A DNA stretch of 64,000 bases, taken from positions 1 through 64,000 of the forward strand of contig JAMPIV010008525.1 in the NCBI GenBank assembly GCA_024509875.1. The letters are read 5' to 3'. Below the pieces are notes generated by a model. The model made no database searches. It saw only the letters and a program-made list of their open reading frames with translations, and was not told where the DNA came from. How positions within the stretch are numbered: the first letter of the stretch is position 1; each line of letters begins with the position of its first letter. This DNA comes from Oreohelix idahoensis (Eukaryota > Mollusca > Gastropoda > Stylommatophora > Oreohelicidae). The translations under genes and the position numbers were made by a program. This document shows positions 1 to 11,985 of this stretch, piece after piece.

Positions 1-2510
1 TAAGGGTTCATGGAGACACCCACGATCCAAGCACCTCTGGCACCAACTTGACCTGATTCCTCGTAGAAGGCCACTCCTCAGTCTGTGCTCTCCACGCGCT
101 CGTACCATAGTGCAGACTGTGATACAGATCACTCCTTGGTTTGCTGCAAAATCAGAGCACAACCAAGAAAAACTCTAAATCGTGTCAGACATGAAGGGAA
201 AACCACGCATTGATACCAGCAAGATGTCAGACCCTTTTCATGATCGCTCAATTCACTGCGACCTTCGAGAAAGTGCTCAGTAGCCCTCAGCATGGTGATA
301 CTATTACAGAGAACTGGGAGCATCTACGGAACACCATTCAAAGTACTGCACTTGCCACCTTTGGTAAGAAAACAGCAAAGTCAAATGACTGGTTTGATGC
401 TTCATCAGATGTGATGGCACCTGTCATTGAAGCTAAGCGCAGTGCTATGAATGAATACAAACGTTCACCGAGTGCCAGAACCCTACAGATCCTGAGGGCT
501 ACGAGAAGCAAAGTTCAACAAACTGCTCGACGCTGTGCAAATGACTACTGGCTCCAGCTCAGTGAGAGCATCCAGATCGCAGCGCAAACAGGCAACATTA
601 GACAAATGTATGACGGTATAAAGAAAGCACTTGGCCCCATAAAAGTACCGCTAAAAACCATCAGCGGAGAGAAGCTAACCGATAAGGGTAAGCAGATGGA
701 GAGGTGGGTCGAGCACTACTCTGAGCTTTACGCTAGAGACAATACCGTTACGCCTGCAGCCCTTGATGGTGTCAACAGTCTGCCAACTATGGAGGAGCTG
801 GATGCCGAACCAACATTAGAGGAACTCAGCAAGGCCATTGATAGCTTGGCCTCTGGCAAAGCACCAGGCAGTGATGGGATTCCTCCTGATTTAATCAAAT
901 GCTGTAAGAGCACGCTATTACATCCCCTGCATAGGATGCTGTGCCAGTGCTGGGAAGAGACAACTATTCCTCAAGACATGCGAGATGCCAAGATTGTAAC
1001 ACTGTATAAAAATAAAGGAGACAGAAGTGATTGCAATAACTACAGAGGCATCTCTCTTCTTAGTATTGTTGGTAAGGTTTTTGCCAAAGTCATCTTAATG
1101 CGACTACACAAGTTAGCTGAGCGCATATATCCAGAGTCACAGTGTGGATTCCGAGCTGGCAGATCAACAACAGACATGATCTTCTCTCTCTCCGCCAGCT
1201 TCAGGAAAAATCAAGAGAGCAGAAAAGACCATTATATATCGCCTTTATAGACCTCACAAAAGCATTCGACCTGGTTAGTAGGGATGGACTCTTTAAAATC
1301 CTCCTGAAAATAGGCTGCCCTTCTAAAATGCTGGAAATGATAAAGTCATTCCATGACGGCATGAAGGGAACAGTCCAATATGCTGGAAGCACGTCACAGC
1401 CCTTTGATATACGAAGTGGCGTTAAACAAGGCTGTGTTCTGGCTCCGACCCTCTTCGGAATCTTCTTTGCCTTACTCTTGAAACATGCATTCGGAGATGC
1501 AACTGAAGGAATATGCCTTCACACTAGGTCAGATGGCCGTCTGTTTAATCTTTCAAGGCTGAAGGCAAAAACAAAAATCAGAAGGGTCACTATAAGAGAC
1601 TTGTTGTTCGCTGATGATGCTGCAGTCGTCACTCAAAGCCAACAGGAGCTTCAGAGCTTGATGAATCGCTTCACTAAAGCATGCAAGGACTTTGGCCTCA
1701 CAATAAGTCTAAAGAAAACGAATGTGCTGAGTCAGGATGTGGGTGCTGCACCAGTTATCACTATCGATAACTATGAATTGGCAGTGGTGCACCACTTCAC
1801 ATACCTAGGGTCTACCATCAATGACAAACTCTCACTGGATACAGAAATCGACAGCCGCATTGGCAAAGCTGCAGCTACCTTTGCCCGCCTCACATCGCGT
1901 GTTTGGGGAAACTCTAAACTCACAATGAAGACCAAAGCTGCGGTATATAATGCCTGCGTCACCACACACTCCTATATGGCAGCGAGACCTGGACGACCTA
2001 TGCTAAGCAAGAAAGAAGGCTCAATACCTTCCATTTGCGGTGTCTACGCCGCATCCTCGGCATCTCGTGGAAAGATAAAGTGACAAATGTCGAGGTGTTG
2101 TCACGTGCTGGCCTTCAAAGTATGTATACGCTTCTTAGACAGCGCAGACTTCGCTGGCTTGGCCATGTTCGCCGCATGGAAGATGGTCGCATCCCAAAAG
2201 ATATCTTCTACGGACAATTAGCAGATGGCAAGAGAACAGTTGGGCGACCACAGCTGAGGTTCAAAGATGTGTGCAAGAGAGATATGAGGGCACTGGACAT
2301 GGATCCAGCAACATGGGAGGATGAAGCTGCCGATCGCACTAAGTGGCGATGCTATTTACGGCGCCACCTCAGATTGGGTGAAGAGAGGCTCACACAAGAA
2401 GCAGAGGTGAGGAGAAAACGTCGAAAGGAGCACCAGGAAAATAAGCAGCTGAGGGCTGTCAACTCAGGGGCGCATTCCCATGGTCAGTTATGACTGAAGG
2501 GGCTATTATT
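1..2510 (+). pseudogene. LINE (APE-RT non-LTR retrotransposon), 5' end outside window, frameshifted
   Basis: Non-LTR retrotransposon that would copy itself by target-primed reverse transcription. Positions 1-200 read, with stops, as the end of the APE endonuclease (WRHPRSKH motif). An RT reading frame starts near 210, with RT fingers (GKAPGSDGIPPDLIK, YRGISLL, ESQCGFRAGRST) to about 1185. A 2-bp change in a CT tract near 1185 shifts the frame to the palm (FIDLTKAFD, SGVKQGC, LLFADDA at about 1610). A second shift near 1965 leads to the C-terminal thumb region (RRILGISW, RLRWLGHVRRM) ending at 2493. The 3' end has a TTATTATT microsatellite tail. It is dead as it stands. The exact LINE clade is not assigned. 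Confidence 0.9.
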
Positions 2511-2514
2511 ATTA

Positions 2515-2935
2515 TTATAATAAAGATGTCAGTGCCAACTTTCTCCCAGGGTGATAAACCTCTTGAGTGTTGGTTTAAAGGTTCTTTAGTATTCCTTGCC
2601 TTCGTTTCTTGACATTCTGGACATCTGTCAGCTATCTGTCGAATCTCAGCCGTCATGCCGATCCAAAACAGACAACTTTTGGCCCGGCGCATCATGCTGT
2701 CAAATGCAAGATGAGCAGCGTGTAGCTTCTGCTTGATTTCAGGCCTCAGTGCTTTTGGGATAAGAATACGCTCTTCTTTAAGTATTATGCCTTGTTCTGT
2801 TGTCAGAGTATCACGAATGTCGAAATAAGGCATAAGCTCAGCTGGTACATCAGACTTTCTTTTAGGCCACCCATCCAAAATGGTCGACTTCAACCTCTGG
2901 AGTGTGTGTTCAAGCTTCGTGATTAAACTTCATAA
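2515..2935 (-). pseudogene. Ty3/gypsy integrase fragment (zinc-binding N-terminal part)
   Basis: Read from 2935 leftward, the minus strand encodes a gypsy integrase linker and the H2C2 zinc-binding module: two His in the HAAHLAFDSMMRRA stretch and CPEC about 30 residues later. It then reads toward the catalytic core as far as SPWEKVGTDIF, where it is cut by the 3' tail of the LINE at 1-2510. The remaining integrase would lie left of the window. No RT or gag is visible to the right, so this is a fragment, not a complete element. Confidence 0.85.
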
Positions 2936-3990
2936 TATGTAATGTATGACAGCCAGCCACGTCTCATTATACTTCTATCAATATTTACTATACACAACAG
3001 TAAATATCAACCATATATATATATATATAACTTTGCAAGGAAAACATGTCAAATTCACATTTGTAAAATAAATGTTTACACTTACCCCAAAGTAACTTTT
3101 GGGAATACAATTTCCTGGCACAGTTTAGAATGGACACAGCACGTTGATGATTTCGAATCACTTGGTCTGGAAATTTAGTATTCCTTGAATGACGGGTGAT
3201 CTGATTCCTTAGGTCTCCAGTCTTTGTATTAAAAATGTGGGTTTACTTTTTTAAGTTTTAAAATTGCCCAAATACTTCGATCCTGGTCTTTTAAGTCTCC
3301 AGTCTTTGTATTTAAAAAATGCGGGTTTATTTTTAAGTTTTAAAGTTGCCCAAATACTCTGATCTGTCACTTATACGTTTCTAATCCTTTGTCCGATCCT
3401 TCTCTCTCTGGCACTGTTGAATTGCTAGCTTGACGTGACGATGCAGTCTGATTTTGTGACTCCGATTTCGCTAGATTATATTTCTAATTCTCAGTTCAAA
3501 TCTCAGATTGTACTTCGGACAAATTTGCCAAAGGAAGTCAAACTCTATTCCGGCTCTCAAATTAAGCCAATGGTAAACTCTTAAGAACTAAATGGGTCGG
3601 GGTGTTAAAACGTAAAATCCTCTGCGTGTTCTAAAATATTACATTTTAAAATTCCAACCCGTGACCTTTTTCTAATAAGGCTGTAAAACTTCCGCTTCCA
3701 TCTTTTTGCAAACTCACAAACAAATCTGTGTACTCATTCTTGCCCCAATATTCTCCCCAGATTGGTTATCGGTAATATTGATACCAAGACGGGCCAGCGG
3801 AAGCGATTATCTAATTATCACCTGTGTTGGCTTAGATCCTCCAGACGGATCTCTCAGACAGACAACACGTCATTCTTTTCATCGATCGTGCCCTACCAGC
3901 TTGTACAAACGCAGATCGCCTCTATGAAAGGTGACTAGATGGCTTACGTGATAAACGTATTATCCGCTGACTTGTGTAATAGCCTCTTAT
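2936..3990. other. Non-coding stretch with a short tandem duplication
   Basis: No convincing gene. A TA-rich tract sits near 3016-3030. A segment of about 72 bp (3211-3282) is repeated at 3293-3364 with roughly 85-90% identity; both copies begin with GTCTCCAGTCTTTGTA. Confidence 0.5.
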
Positions 3991-3992
3991 TA

Positions 3993-5090
3993 TTACGATT
4001 CACCTGGCGAAACGTAAATACTTACGGGAGCGGCTTCAGAGCAAAAATTGTAAGGCATAAAAAAGCCGAATAATAGGACGATGAATGAGGAAAATGAAGA
4101 ATTAAAGTGATACTGCCGGAGAGAGCGGCGGTTATGAAAAGTGCACCCAATTAATAGGACGATGAAGGAGAGAAAGGGTGCCAAAGTACTGGCACAAACC
4201 GTTTTGTGACAATGTGCTATGGTGTTCTTCTCCAGACATGTTACACAATAGGGTTCCTCCACCATGAGATAGTCTGTTCCTTGTTGAAGTCTAATCAGTT
4301 TTCTATTGCATGGTAGTTTTGGTTCTCTAGATATCTGATATGCCCATGCTGGATCTTTTAGCAGTTTATAAGCGTGTCTGCCTTTCTGGCTTTGTTTCCA
4401 GTTTTCTTTCAATTTCTTTGTTATAATATTTAAAATTAAACTTTTAATCTCTGTTGTGCCTAATCCTTAGTTTGTGTGATTTGGACTGCTTTTTCTGTGT
4501 TTCCTTCTATTCCCACGTGCGAAGGCATCCATGCTAGTAATACTGTGCAGCCTCTATTTATTTAGGTGTGTAGTAAGTTGCAATATTTCTTCTGCAATGT
4601 GGGTCGACTACGTTCATATGCATTTCTTAATGCTTGACGATCTGAAAGTGAGTCGGCTAAGATTGTTAGTTTTTTTTTGGGGGGGGGGGGGGGGGGGAGG
4701 GGGGGGGGCTTGTCGGTAATTATTTCTAGTGCTTTTGCTATTGCCACACTTTCTGATGCGAATATAGATGCGTTTTCAGTTACACCATGATTCAGTTCTG
4801 GATTAATTAGTTCAATTTGCCAGTGACCTCGATGAAGGAAAAAGGCAAACTTTAGGAAAATAATGACAGCTTCGAGCTGCTTTGGTATGTAACACAGATA
4901 CGTGTACTGTTGAGCAAAGTCAAAGGGAATTATCCAGGGAATATCCAGATTTGTACCTCTGGATTTACTCCCCGCCCTCAACTCCAAAACAATTCCCATG
5001 TGGCAGCAAGGCTATACAGCAATTGTTGGGATTAAGGTTAATAAGTGGGCTAGTGCACATCTTGGGGAATCATACTTTCTCCAGATCCTC
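3993..5090 (-). pseudogene. LINE fragment with RNase H domain, minus strand
   Basis: On the minus strand, 4999-4562 encodes an RNase H-like segment of a non-LTR retrotransposon (SIFASESVAIAKALEII, then TILADSLSDRQAL). 4412-3993 encodes the downstream tail (SQKGRHAYKLLKDPAWAYQI, then cysteine and histidine residues resembling a C-terminal finger). A homopolymer G tract at about 4679-4708 interrupts the coding sense. RNase H removes RNA from cDNA hybrids in Jockey/I-type LINEs. Several stops and shifts make this a remnant. Confidence 0.65.
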
Positions 5091-5100
5091 AGACTGACAC

Positions 5101-5440
5101 ACACGTTAAGGGGGTATGTGCTACAGTTGTGGAAACAAAGAAGCCTTTCCTGAATGTGGCGTATGCCTTTTGCACGCCACATGATAGTTTAGAATGGAAT
5201 TAAATATAGTGCTCACACGTGTTAGCACCTTTTTTGTTGTCGCTATGCGTAAGTCCAATTTTAGAAATCTCCTTAGCCCCCAAGATATTAGAGTGAGTCA
5301 TGTTTACTGTCGAGCCTGGTTCTGTTTCGGTAACAATAGCTTGTTTTACGATAGTGAATTGTTAACTCACTGATCAACCCTCCGATCCAACCGACCGATT
5401 CGAGGGTTTCGAGGTCAGTTATAGGAAAATATCTACACCA
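5101..5440. other. No gene seen
   Basis: About 340 bp between two LINE fragments. No long reading frame, tandem repeat or terminal repeat was recognised. Confidence 0.4.
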
Positions 5441-5918
5441 CTAGATACTCTGGTGTATCTTTTATTCTATACATACGGCTGTGAGAGTTGGAAAATAACA
5501 AAATCATTGGAGAACAAGCTGAATACATTCGAGAACAAATGTCTTAGAAAACTCATGAACATCAGTTGGAAAGAATTCAAGACTAATCGACAAATAAGAG
5601 AAGACTCTAGGCAGAAATATGTCTCCGACTATATAAGGAAAAGACGATGGTCATATATCGGTCATGTCCTACGAATGCAAAACAACAGAATACCACTACA
5701 GGCGCTCACTTGGGTTCCTGAGGGTAAGCGGAAAAAAAGGAAGACCAAAAGAAACACTCAGAAGAACAATAATAAGAGAAGGAAGAACGTTGGGCCTAAA
5801 TAATGTGCAAGAGCTAAGAGGAGTGGCGTCACAACGAACAACCTGGAGAGCACTGGTTTCTGCCTTATGCGCCGTGTTTGGCGCTTAAAGAATTTATTAT
5901 TATTATTATTATTATGCG
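5441..5918 (+). pseudogene. 5'-truncated LINE 3' end, with ATT tail
   Basis: Encodes the C-terminal region of a LINE polyprotein: YGCESWKITKSLENKLNTFE, then RRWSYIGHVLRMQNNRIP. After a shift near 5720 it continues in another frame with GKKGRPKETLRRTI and TTWRALVSALC. It ends in an ATT microsatellite at about 5893-5915, a usual 3' tail for these elements. It is truncated upstream of the RT catalytic motif. Confidence 0.8.
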
Positions 5919-6477
5919 TAAGTCGCATATGACGTCATTTTGTTTGGCCTAGCGACATTATTGTTGTTTGTCTCCGCTGTGTGGGCGGGACGTGTTTACT
6001 GCCTAGCTGGCAGTCTTGGAATGTGTTCCTATATGGAACTAATTGGATAGTGTATATTATAAGGATAATGGATCAGGATATACAGGATTTTATCATGCAT
6101 CATGTCTTGGCAATCGTGATTAAAATGTACGTATGTTTAACAAAGAGTTCGGATTCCTTTTAAAGCGTTGACACAGTTGGTGTCGTTCTGATGTTAAAGC
6201 ATTGATAGTTTCATCTGACCTGGTAACCTAGATAACCAGCCATTCATACACGCCGCAGCATACCTATTAAACTGATTATTATAACGCCGCATCCGCATCG
6301 CCACACTGATGTTGAGGATAACACATGTTTGCTCTCATATTTCAACTAGTCAGGTGGACCACCACAGGCATAAGTATTATTACTATTCTGTGGTAACTAT
6401 TATGCTTTAAAAAACCCACAGACAACAATCATACAACAACAAAGCATATATTATGGTAGCTTGGCGTGTGTTTTATT
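5919..6477. other. No gene seen
   Basis: Between two LINE remnants. Only short, unsupported reading frames. Confidence 0.4.
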
Positions 6478-6553
6478 TATGGAAAGAACTTGAGCAGATG
6501 GCATGTGACAGGAGGACTTGGCATGTGTTTGTTGAAGGCCTATGCTCCCTGAG
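6478..6553 (+). pseudogene. LINE 3' end scrap
   Basis: Nearly the same 75 bp as the 3' coding ends of the LINE copies at 24117-24190 and 58177-58250 (sense KELE...[10 protein letters not shown]). It abuts a different LINE family at about 6575, so two unrelated LINE ends are joined here. Confidence 0.7.
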
Positions 6554-6574
6554 TACACTTCTGATTGCAGCAAG

Positions 6575-7065
6575 ACATGGATAACCTATGCTAAGCAAGA
6601 AAACAGGCTCAATACCTTCCATCTGTGGTGTCTTCACCACATCCTTGGTATTTCCTGAAAGGACAAAGTGACAAATGTCAAGGTTCTGTCATGCGATAGC
6701 CTTAAAAACTTGTATACGCTGCTTAGAGAGTGCAGAATACGGTGGCTTGGCCAAGTGTGCCGCATTCCTTCAGATATTTTCTACAGACAGCTGACAACTT
6801 GGCAGAAGAACTGTTGGGCAACCTCAGCTGATGTTCAAAGATGTGTCCAAGAGAGACAAGAAGGCATTGAATATCCAGCAACCTTGGAGGACGAAGCTGC
6901 CGAGCGCACCAAGTGGAGATGCTCCTACGACACCACCTCAGAATGGGTGAAAAGGAGCTCTTACAATAAGCAGAAGAGAAAAGAACAAGCTGAAAGCAAC
7001 ACCAAGCAGCGGAGGTCATATCATCCCCATAGTCAGTTATGACTGTAAGAGGCTATTACTAATAA
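6575..7065 (+). pseudogene. 5'-truncated LINE, same family as the one at 1-2510
   Basis: Matches the end of the first LINE: TYAKQE/LNTFHL sense at 6580-6640, VTNVKVLS, YTLLRECRIRWLGQV, DEAAERTKWR. It has the same 3' terminus (CATAGTCAGTTATGACTG, then GGCTATTA). Relative to the first copy it lacks part of the basic region. Frame is kept from 6668 to 7042. Confidence 0.85.
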
Positions 7066-7740
7066 TGTCTCCGTACTAATTAACTCAGTTGTTTCTGTCC
7101 CTTTCTTATTATTTTATTTTGCTCTTTTCTTTCTCCCACTCACTTTCCTTCTAAGCACTCATAATTAAAGCAACAACACAGCTTTGTCATTAGATAAACA
7201 TTTATTGACCAATTATATTAATAAGATGAAACAGTACATAATCACAGAGCACAACTGCCAACGCGCTGGCCAACAATAACTGGTCTATATATATTAACAG
7301 ATAAAACGGTATTGAATCAGTTTTACAAATTAACGGTACACAGGAAACACGGGATGTTTCAAGTTTCACCTTCGTCATCCACAGTTTACAAATAGGCAAC
7401 AAGGACAAGAAATATAGATGTGTAAAAGAAAAATATTACAGACACTGCAAACACGTAATATATATATAAATACAGATTAAGAGCAAAAATAAAGCAAGGA
7501 AGCAACAAAACCGAAAAGAATTGATCAATACAAGAAATTCAACAATCAACGAAAATCAAAAGCAGAAAATTGAATTAAAAAACAAGAAGTCCTGCTAAAA
7601 AACTCTTCACTGAAAGAATTGGGTAGACAGTGAACACTAGTCCCAATGGCGTCCAACAGCATGAAATTTTAAGAACTAGTCTATAATTTTAATAGATGAC
7701 ACTCTAAAATAATGTGCAATTTAAAAAATAAATAAACAAA
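7066..7740. other. A+T-rich non-coding stretch
   Basis: No reading frame with recognisable domains. A short TATATA run at about 7459. Nothing supportable beyond low complexity. Confidence 0.4.
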
Positions 7741-7764
7741 ACCAAGATTTGGATAGTGAAGGAG

Positions 7765-8945
7765 AGGTATCGCAGCCCTAAAAACAATGGCCACAGCACA
7801 CCTGGAGCCGAGATCAACATTTCTCCTGGATTATCAGCCAGTCATATAGGTAATCGAGTATGGCCCGAAATACTCACGCTATCAGTAACACAATGTGAAT
7901 GACTGGAACGCATTCAAATGAAGGAATGCGTATAGTCTTGGGGTGTACGCGAGATTCCTCCATTGTGATGATGCGACACATGCTTGGGTTGCTGTCAATT
8001 AGATCCAGATATGTGAAGGCCCAGGCAAAAGCTTATATGCACGTAATCACACACAAAATGTATCTCCTGCATGGGAACGTAGCTGACATCAAAGAAGCAG
8101 GAATAAAGAGGGGGATGTCATTGATGGCGCAGACAGAGACAACTATTAAACAGGTGACCACAGCTGAAAATATATTCAGAGGAGAAGAGTGGAGTAAGTC
8201 AGGTGAGAACTGGATTAAATACCAGCAAGTCATCATCAGCCTTTGTAGAGAGTGCAGAACTTGAGCCAATGGGAGTGCACAGCTGGAAACTGATCAGCTA
8301 AATGATCATGCTGGGGATGATGACGCCAATCTGTATACGTATGGGTCTGTGGTCAGAAATCTGGGTGAGGCTTCTCTGCTAGAATAAAGGGCAGAATCAT
8401 CGCTTACATGATAACAACCTCCAGCATGAGAATGGAGGTAGCGACTGCAGCCTTAAGGTGGCTGTCTGAAACTTCATTAACAAGGACAGTTATTGTATCA
8501 GACTCAGTCCATGCTTTAGAAGGTCAAAAGTGGATGGCTCTGACGTGAATGAAAAACCTCCATAGAAGCCTCGAATCTTCAGGACCTGGTGTGGATCTGC
8601 TATCTTGGTTATGCGGGGATATGCGGCAGTGAAGGAGCTGACAGACTAGCTTCAAGAATACCCACAGAAGGGGCAATGGATATGGATAAGGGAGAGATAC
8701 TCAGGGTAATTAATGATTGCCTATTAGAGAATTATACTGCAATTGATGAATCATCAAGGCTAAGATTGTTGGAATTTGGCATCAAATGTAAAACCAGCAG
8801 AGATGGACGTATGAGAGGATGCACCAGGCGTTTATACAAACAGAGTGCAACAGCAACGATTAGCATTCATACTTTTCGACAGTTGCTGAGGGAGACTGAG
8901 CACCTATGGGTTTGCATGGAGTGCAATGATGTCGATTCTGTTCAA
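7765..8945 (+). pseudogene. LINE fragment: RT C-terminal region and RNase H, with many breaks
   Basis: 7890-8264 reads as the region after the RT of a Jockey/I-type LINE (CEWLERIQNEGMRIVLGCTR sense, then RHMLGLLSIRSRYVKAQAKA). 8330-8760 is a frameshifted RNase H: VIVSDSVHAL in one frame and YAGICGSEGADRLAS, the typical C-terminal RNase H motif, in another. 8600-8957 continues to ILRVINDCLLENY and RQLLRETEHLW. It has several stops and is not functional. Confidence 0.75.
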
Positions 8946-8949
8946 CAAA

Positions 8950-9040
8950 AACAATAAGCAGTTTATAAGCATGTCTGCCTTCCTGGCTTTGTTTCGAGTT
9001 TTCTGTCCATCCCTTTGTTATATTTTTAATTATGCAATGA
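8950..9040 (-). pseudogene. Small reverse-oriented LINE scrap
   Basis: About 80 bp resemble 4357-4432 on the same strand (starting GCAGTTTATAAGC). It is therefore a minus-strand piece of the LINE family at 3993-5090, placed directly after a plus-strand LINE. Confidence 0.55.
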
Positions 9041-9059
9041 CATCAGTTCTGATTAACAA

Positions 9060-9900
9060 TAACAATGGCATCAGGTGGAAGACACATCTCAATGGTGAGG
9101 AGCATCATAGTGCAAGCAAAAGCAGCGTTCCATAAAATGAAAAGTATTTTAAGCAGCAAATCTTTATCAACAGAAGTATGAGAGAGTTTTTCATTGTCAC
9201 GTAGAGCCAATATGTCATATAGAACCAAGTTTTGATCATTAGTAAACAAACAAGAAAATGTGGTTGTACAGAATAATCTTAAGAATACCATGGACTGCTA
9301 AAAAGTGTCATGAGGATGTCCTGAAAGAAGCCAATGGACACAAGAAATTGCTTATTCATATTAAAAAGGAACAATCCACTTTCTTGGGTGCGTTATGAGA
9401 AGAGGAAAGATGGACTATGATGTGACAACAGGAAAGGAAAGATGGACTATGATGTGACAACAGGAAAGGAAAGATGGACTATGATGTGACAACAGGAAAG
9501 GAAAGATGGACTACGATGTGACAACAGGAAAGGAAAGATGGACTACGATGTGACAACAGGAAAGGAAAGATGGACTATGATGTGACAACAGGAAAGGAAA
9601 GATGGACTATGATGTGACAACAGGAAAGGAAAGATGGACTATGATGTGACAACAGGAAAGGAAAGATGGACTATGATGTGACAACAGGAAAGGAAAGATG
9701 GACTATGATGTGACAACAGGAAAGAAAAGATGGACTATGATGTGACAACAGGAAAGGAAGATGGACTATGATGTGACAACAGGAAAGGAAAGAGAGAGAG
9801 AATGATAAAAGGAGAAGATACCGGACAGTTTAACATCATGGCAAGGAATGACATCATCAGCAGAATTGATAAACAACACTGAGGACCAGAAATTGTAGCC
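9060..9900 (+). pseudogene. LINE 3' region interrupted by an expanded minisatellite
   Basis: 9090-9400 reads, across stops, as a LINE C-terminal region (RIVQAKAAFHKMKSILSS, NNLKNTMDC, STFLGCVMRR). The coding sense goes straight into DYDVTTGK, which is the unit of the 32-bp repeat at 9399-9790. It resumes after the array with RMIKGEDTGQFNIMARN. The array lies inside, and derives from, the LINE sequence. Confidence 0.7.
9399..9790 (+). repeat. 32-bp minisatellite, 12 units
   Basis: Twelve head-to-tail copies of a 32-bp unit containing GATGGACTATGATGTGACAA. Two adjacent units carry ACGATG in place of ATGATG, and the last two carry a substitution and a 1-bp deletion. As 32 is not a multiple of three, the array breaks the LINE frame. 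Confidence 0.95.
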
Positions 9901-10012
9901 AGTTATGATCTTCTAAACTAGCTGATCAAGATGTGTACTGCACAATTTTTATCAATAATATCTGACGTCTACTGTATGATTTATGAAGCTTTCCTCTAAA
10001 GCAGGCTCAGTA

Positions 10013-10505
10013 TGGTTTGGTTTGGTTTATTTAAGGACTTTTTTCCCTGAACACGGGCAACTCCATCAGTGCTCTAATCTCCTCCCTTAGATCACACAAG
10101 GAGTATCTCAGCACAGTGCGCGAACTCCGTAGCACTGGCGAGAATCCCAAATTGTGTATATATGAATCACACACTCTATAAATATTTTTGTGGTGGGTAG
10201 GTTTCTAATTTTTTTTTAAATTTTGTCAGAGCAGTGACCTTATGGCCTACTTTTTATGATTTCCAACTGCCGTGGGATTTTTAACGTGCGCAACTTGCAC
10301 ATTGGACCTACTACTGTTTTGCCCTTATTCGAGAAAGTTAGGCATCCGATATCACAACCTGGGGACCAGGGGGAGTATGACATCATTACGACCACTGGTT
10401 CTGAAAAAAATTTCCTTAAATTGTATTTCCTCTATTGGGAATTGAACCCTGTACCTTTAGAATTCAAGGTGGACGCCATACCTCTTAGCCACTCCGACCC
10501 CTTAA
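10013..10505 (-). mobile_element. tRNA-derived SINE, minus strand, with 10-bp TSD
   Basis: The minus strand starts at 10505 with a tRNA-like head. It has an A-box-like GAGTGGCTAAGAGGTATGG and a B box GGTTCAATTCCC, the internal promoter of RNA polymerase III. A unique body of about 400 bp and a short AAACC-repeat tail at 10013-10030 follow. It is flanked by a perfect direct repeat AGGCTCAGTA at 10003-10012 and 10506-10515, which shows LINE-type retroposition. It encodes no protein. Confidence 0.85.
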
Positions 10506-10540
10506 AGGCTCAGTAATAAATATCAAGGCAAATGATGGAC

Positions 10541-11150
10541 ATGTGTCGAAAATATAAATATACTTACCATGTGTCGAAAATATAAATATACTTACCATGT
10601 GTCAAAAATATAAATATACTTACCATGTGTCGAAAATATAAATATACTTACCATGTGTCGAAAATATAAATATACTTACCATGTGTCGAAAATATAAATA
10701 TACTTACCATGTGTCAAAAATATAAATATACTTACCATGTGTCGAAAATATAAATATACTTACCATGTGTCGAAAATATACATATACTTACTATGTGTCA
10801 AAAATATACTTACCATGTGTCGAAAATATAAATATACTTACCATGTGTCGAAAATATAAATATACTTACCATGTGTCGAAAATATGCATATACTTACCAT
10901 GTGTCGAAAATATACATATACTTACCATGTGTCGAAAATATACATAAACTTACCATGTGTTGAAAATATAAATATACTTACCATGTGTCGAAAATATAAA
11001 TATACTTACCATGTGTTGAAAATATACATATACTTACCATGTGTTGAAAATATAAATATACTTACCATGTGTCGAAAATATACATGTACTTACCATGTGT
11101 TGAAAATATACATATACTTACCATGTATTGAAAATATACATATACTATCA
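10541..11150. repeat. 28-bp minisatellite, about 22 units
   Basis: Head-to-tail units of 28 bp built on ATATACTTACCATGTGTCG, with mild variation (CA/CG/TG at the same position, and AAATA or CATA). The reading frames across it are by-products of the repeat. On the minus strand each unit carries ATGGTAAGTATA. Confidence 0.95.
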
Positions 11151-11500
11151 AATTATACTTGAAGAAAGAGAATTCTATTCTAGGCTCATATTTTGTAAAA
11201 CTGGCTTTTATTAAAAGGTTGATAAGAGGTGGTCTATATTTTAGCCAGCAAGCAGTATGTCTGACTACACAACACAGTTACAACTAGCCTTTATGAAGAC
11301 TGAGTGATTACAGATAAGCATATGATTTCAGTTATTTGCAGTAGCATAACAATGCAACTACATTAAAAAGACAATGCATAAATTCTTAAGCAGACACTTA
11401 ACAAGCTTTCTCAAAAACATATGGCAGTAGAACACAATCATACATTATTTTTCCAAATGACTGGGTTTAGTTTCTTATTATTATGAAGTAATGATAACTG
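11151..11500. other. No gene seen
   Basis: A+T-rich sequence between the 28-bp array and a LINE fragment. No domain or repeat recognised. Confidence 0.4.
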
Positions 11501-11539
11501 ATCACAACAGATGTATGGGAGATTTTGTGGACCTGGTCT

Positions 11540-11985
11540 ATATTTAAAAAAAAAAATAGAATACAAAAAGCTAGAGGAGCTTTCATTGCATTGGGAAATA
11601 TATGGAGACTAAAATAAATCAAGTTCAACATAAAAATCAGAATCTTCAATTCAAATGTCAAGTCAGTTCTATCGTGTGGTTCTGAAACATTGAGAAGAAG
11701 AAAAACAAACAACAAAATAACTACAGACTTTTATAAATGGGTGCTTGCATAGAATAGAAGGTGTGAAGTGATATGACAAGATCGCTTATCTAGAACTGAT
11801 GATAAGAACCACACAAGCGTCAGAGGAACAAGAGATGAGAAGAAGATGCTGGAGGGTGGACACACACATAGGAAACAAAGACTACTTGGCATAAGTTTGT
11901 TGATGGCACAAGACAGGAAGACTTGGCAGATGTTTGTTGAATGCATGAACTCCTTGGAGAGTGCAAAGGAGATGTAGAAGACTAC
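11540..11985 (+). pseudogene. LINE 3' region, decayed copy
   Basis: Parallel to 23660-24200. Shared landmarks include AAGCTAGAGGAGCTTTC (sense [11 protein letters not shown]), GACTTTTATAAATGG and GAGATGAGAAGAAGA, and the end resembles [10 protein letters not shown]. Many stops and small gaps. It lies downstream of the dehydrogenase gene. Confidence 0.75.

Noticed and set aside
10240..10510. A functional tRNA gene at the SINE head (also 14640-14700, 17087-17150, 35310-35377, 40419-40490)
   Set aside because: A and B boxes are present but the cloverleaf is not kept and a long body follows with TSDs, so these are SINE heads.
10541..11150. CRISPR-like array
   Set aside because: Units are contiguous with no unique spacers, in a eukaryotic genome. 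It is a minisatellite.
10765..11162. Two open frames of repeated Cys-Arg-Lys-Tyr units
   Set aside because: The 28-bp minisatellite happens to stay open; no start context or domain.
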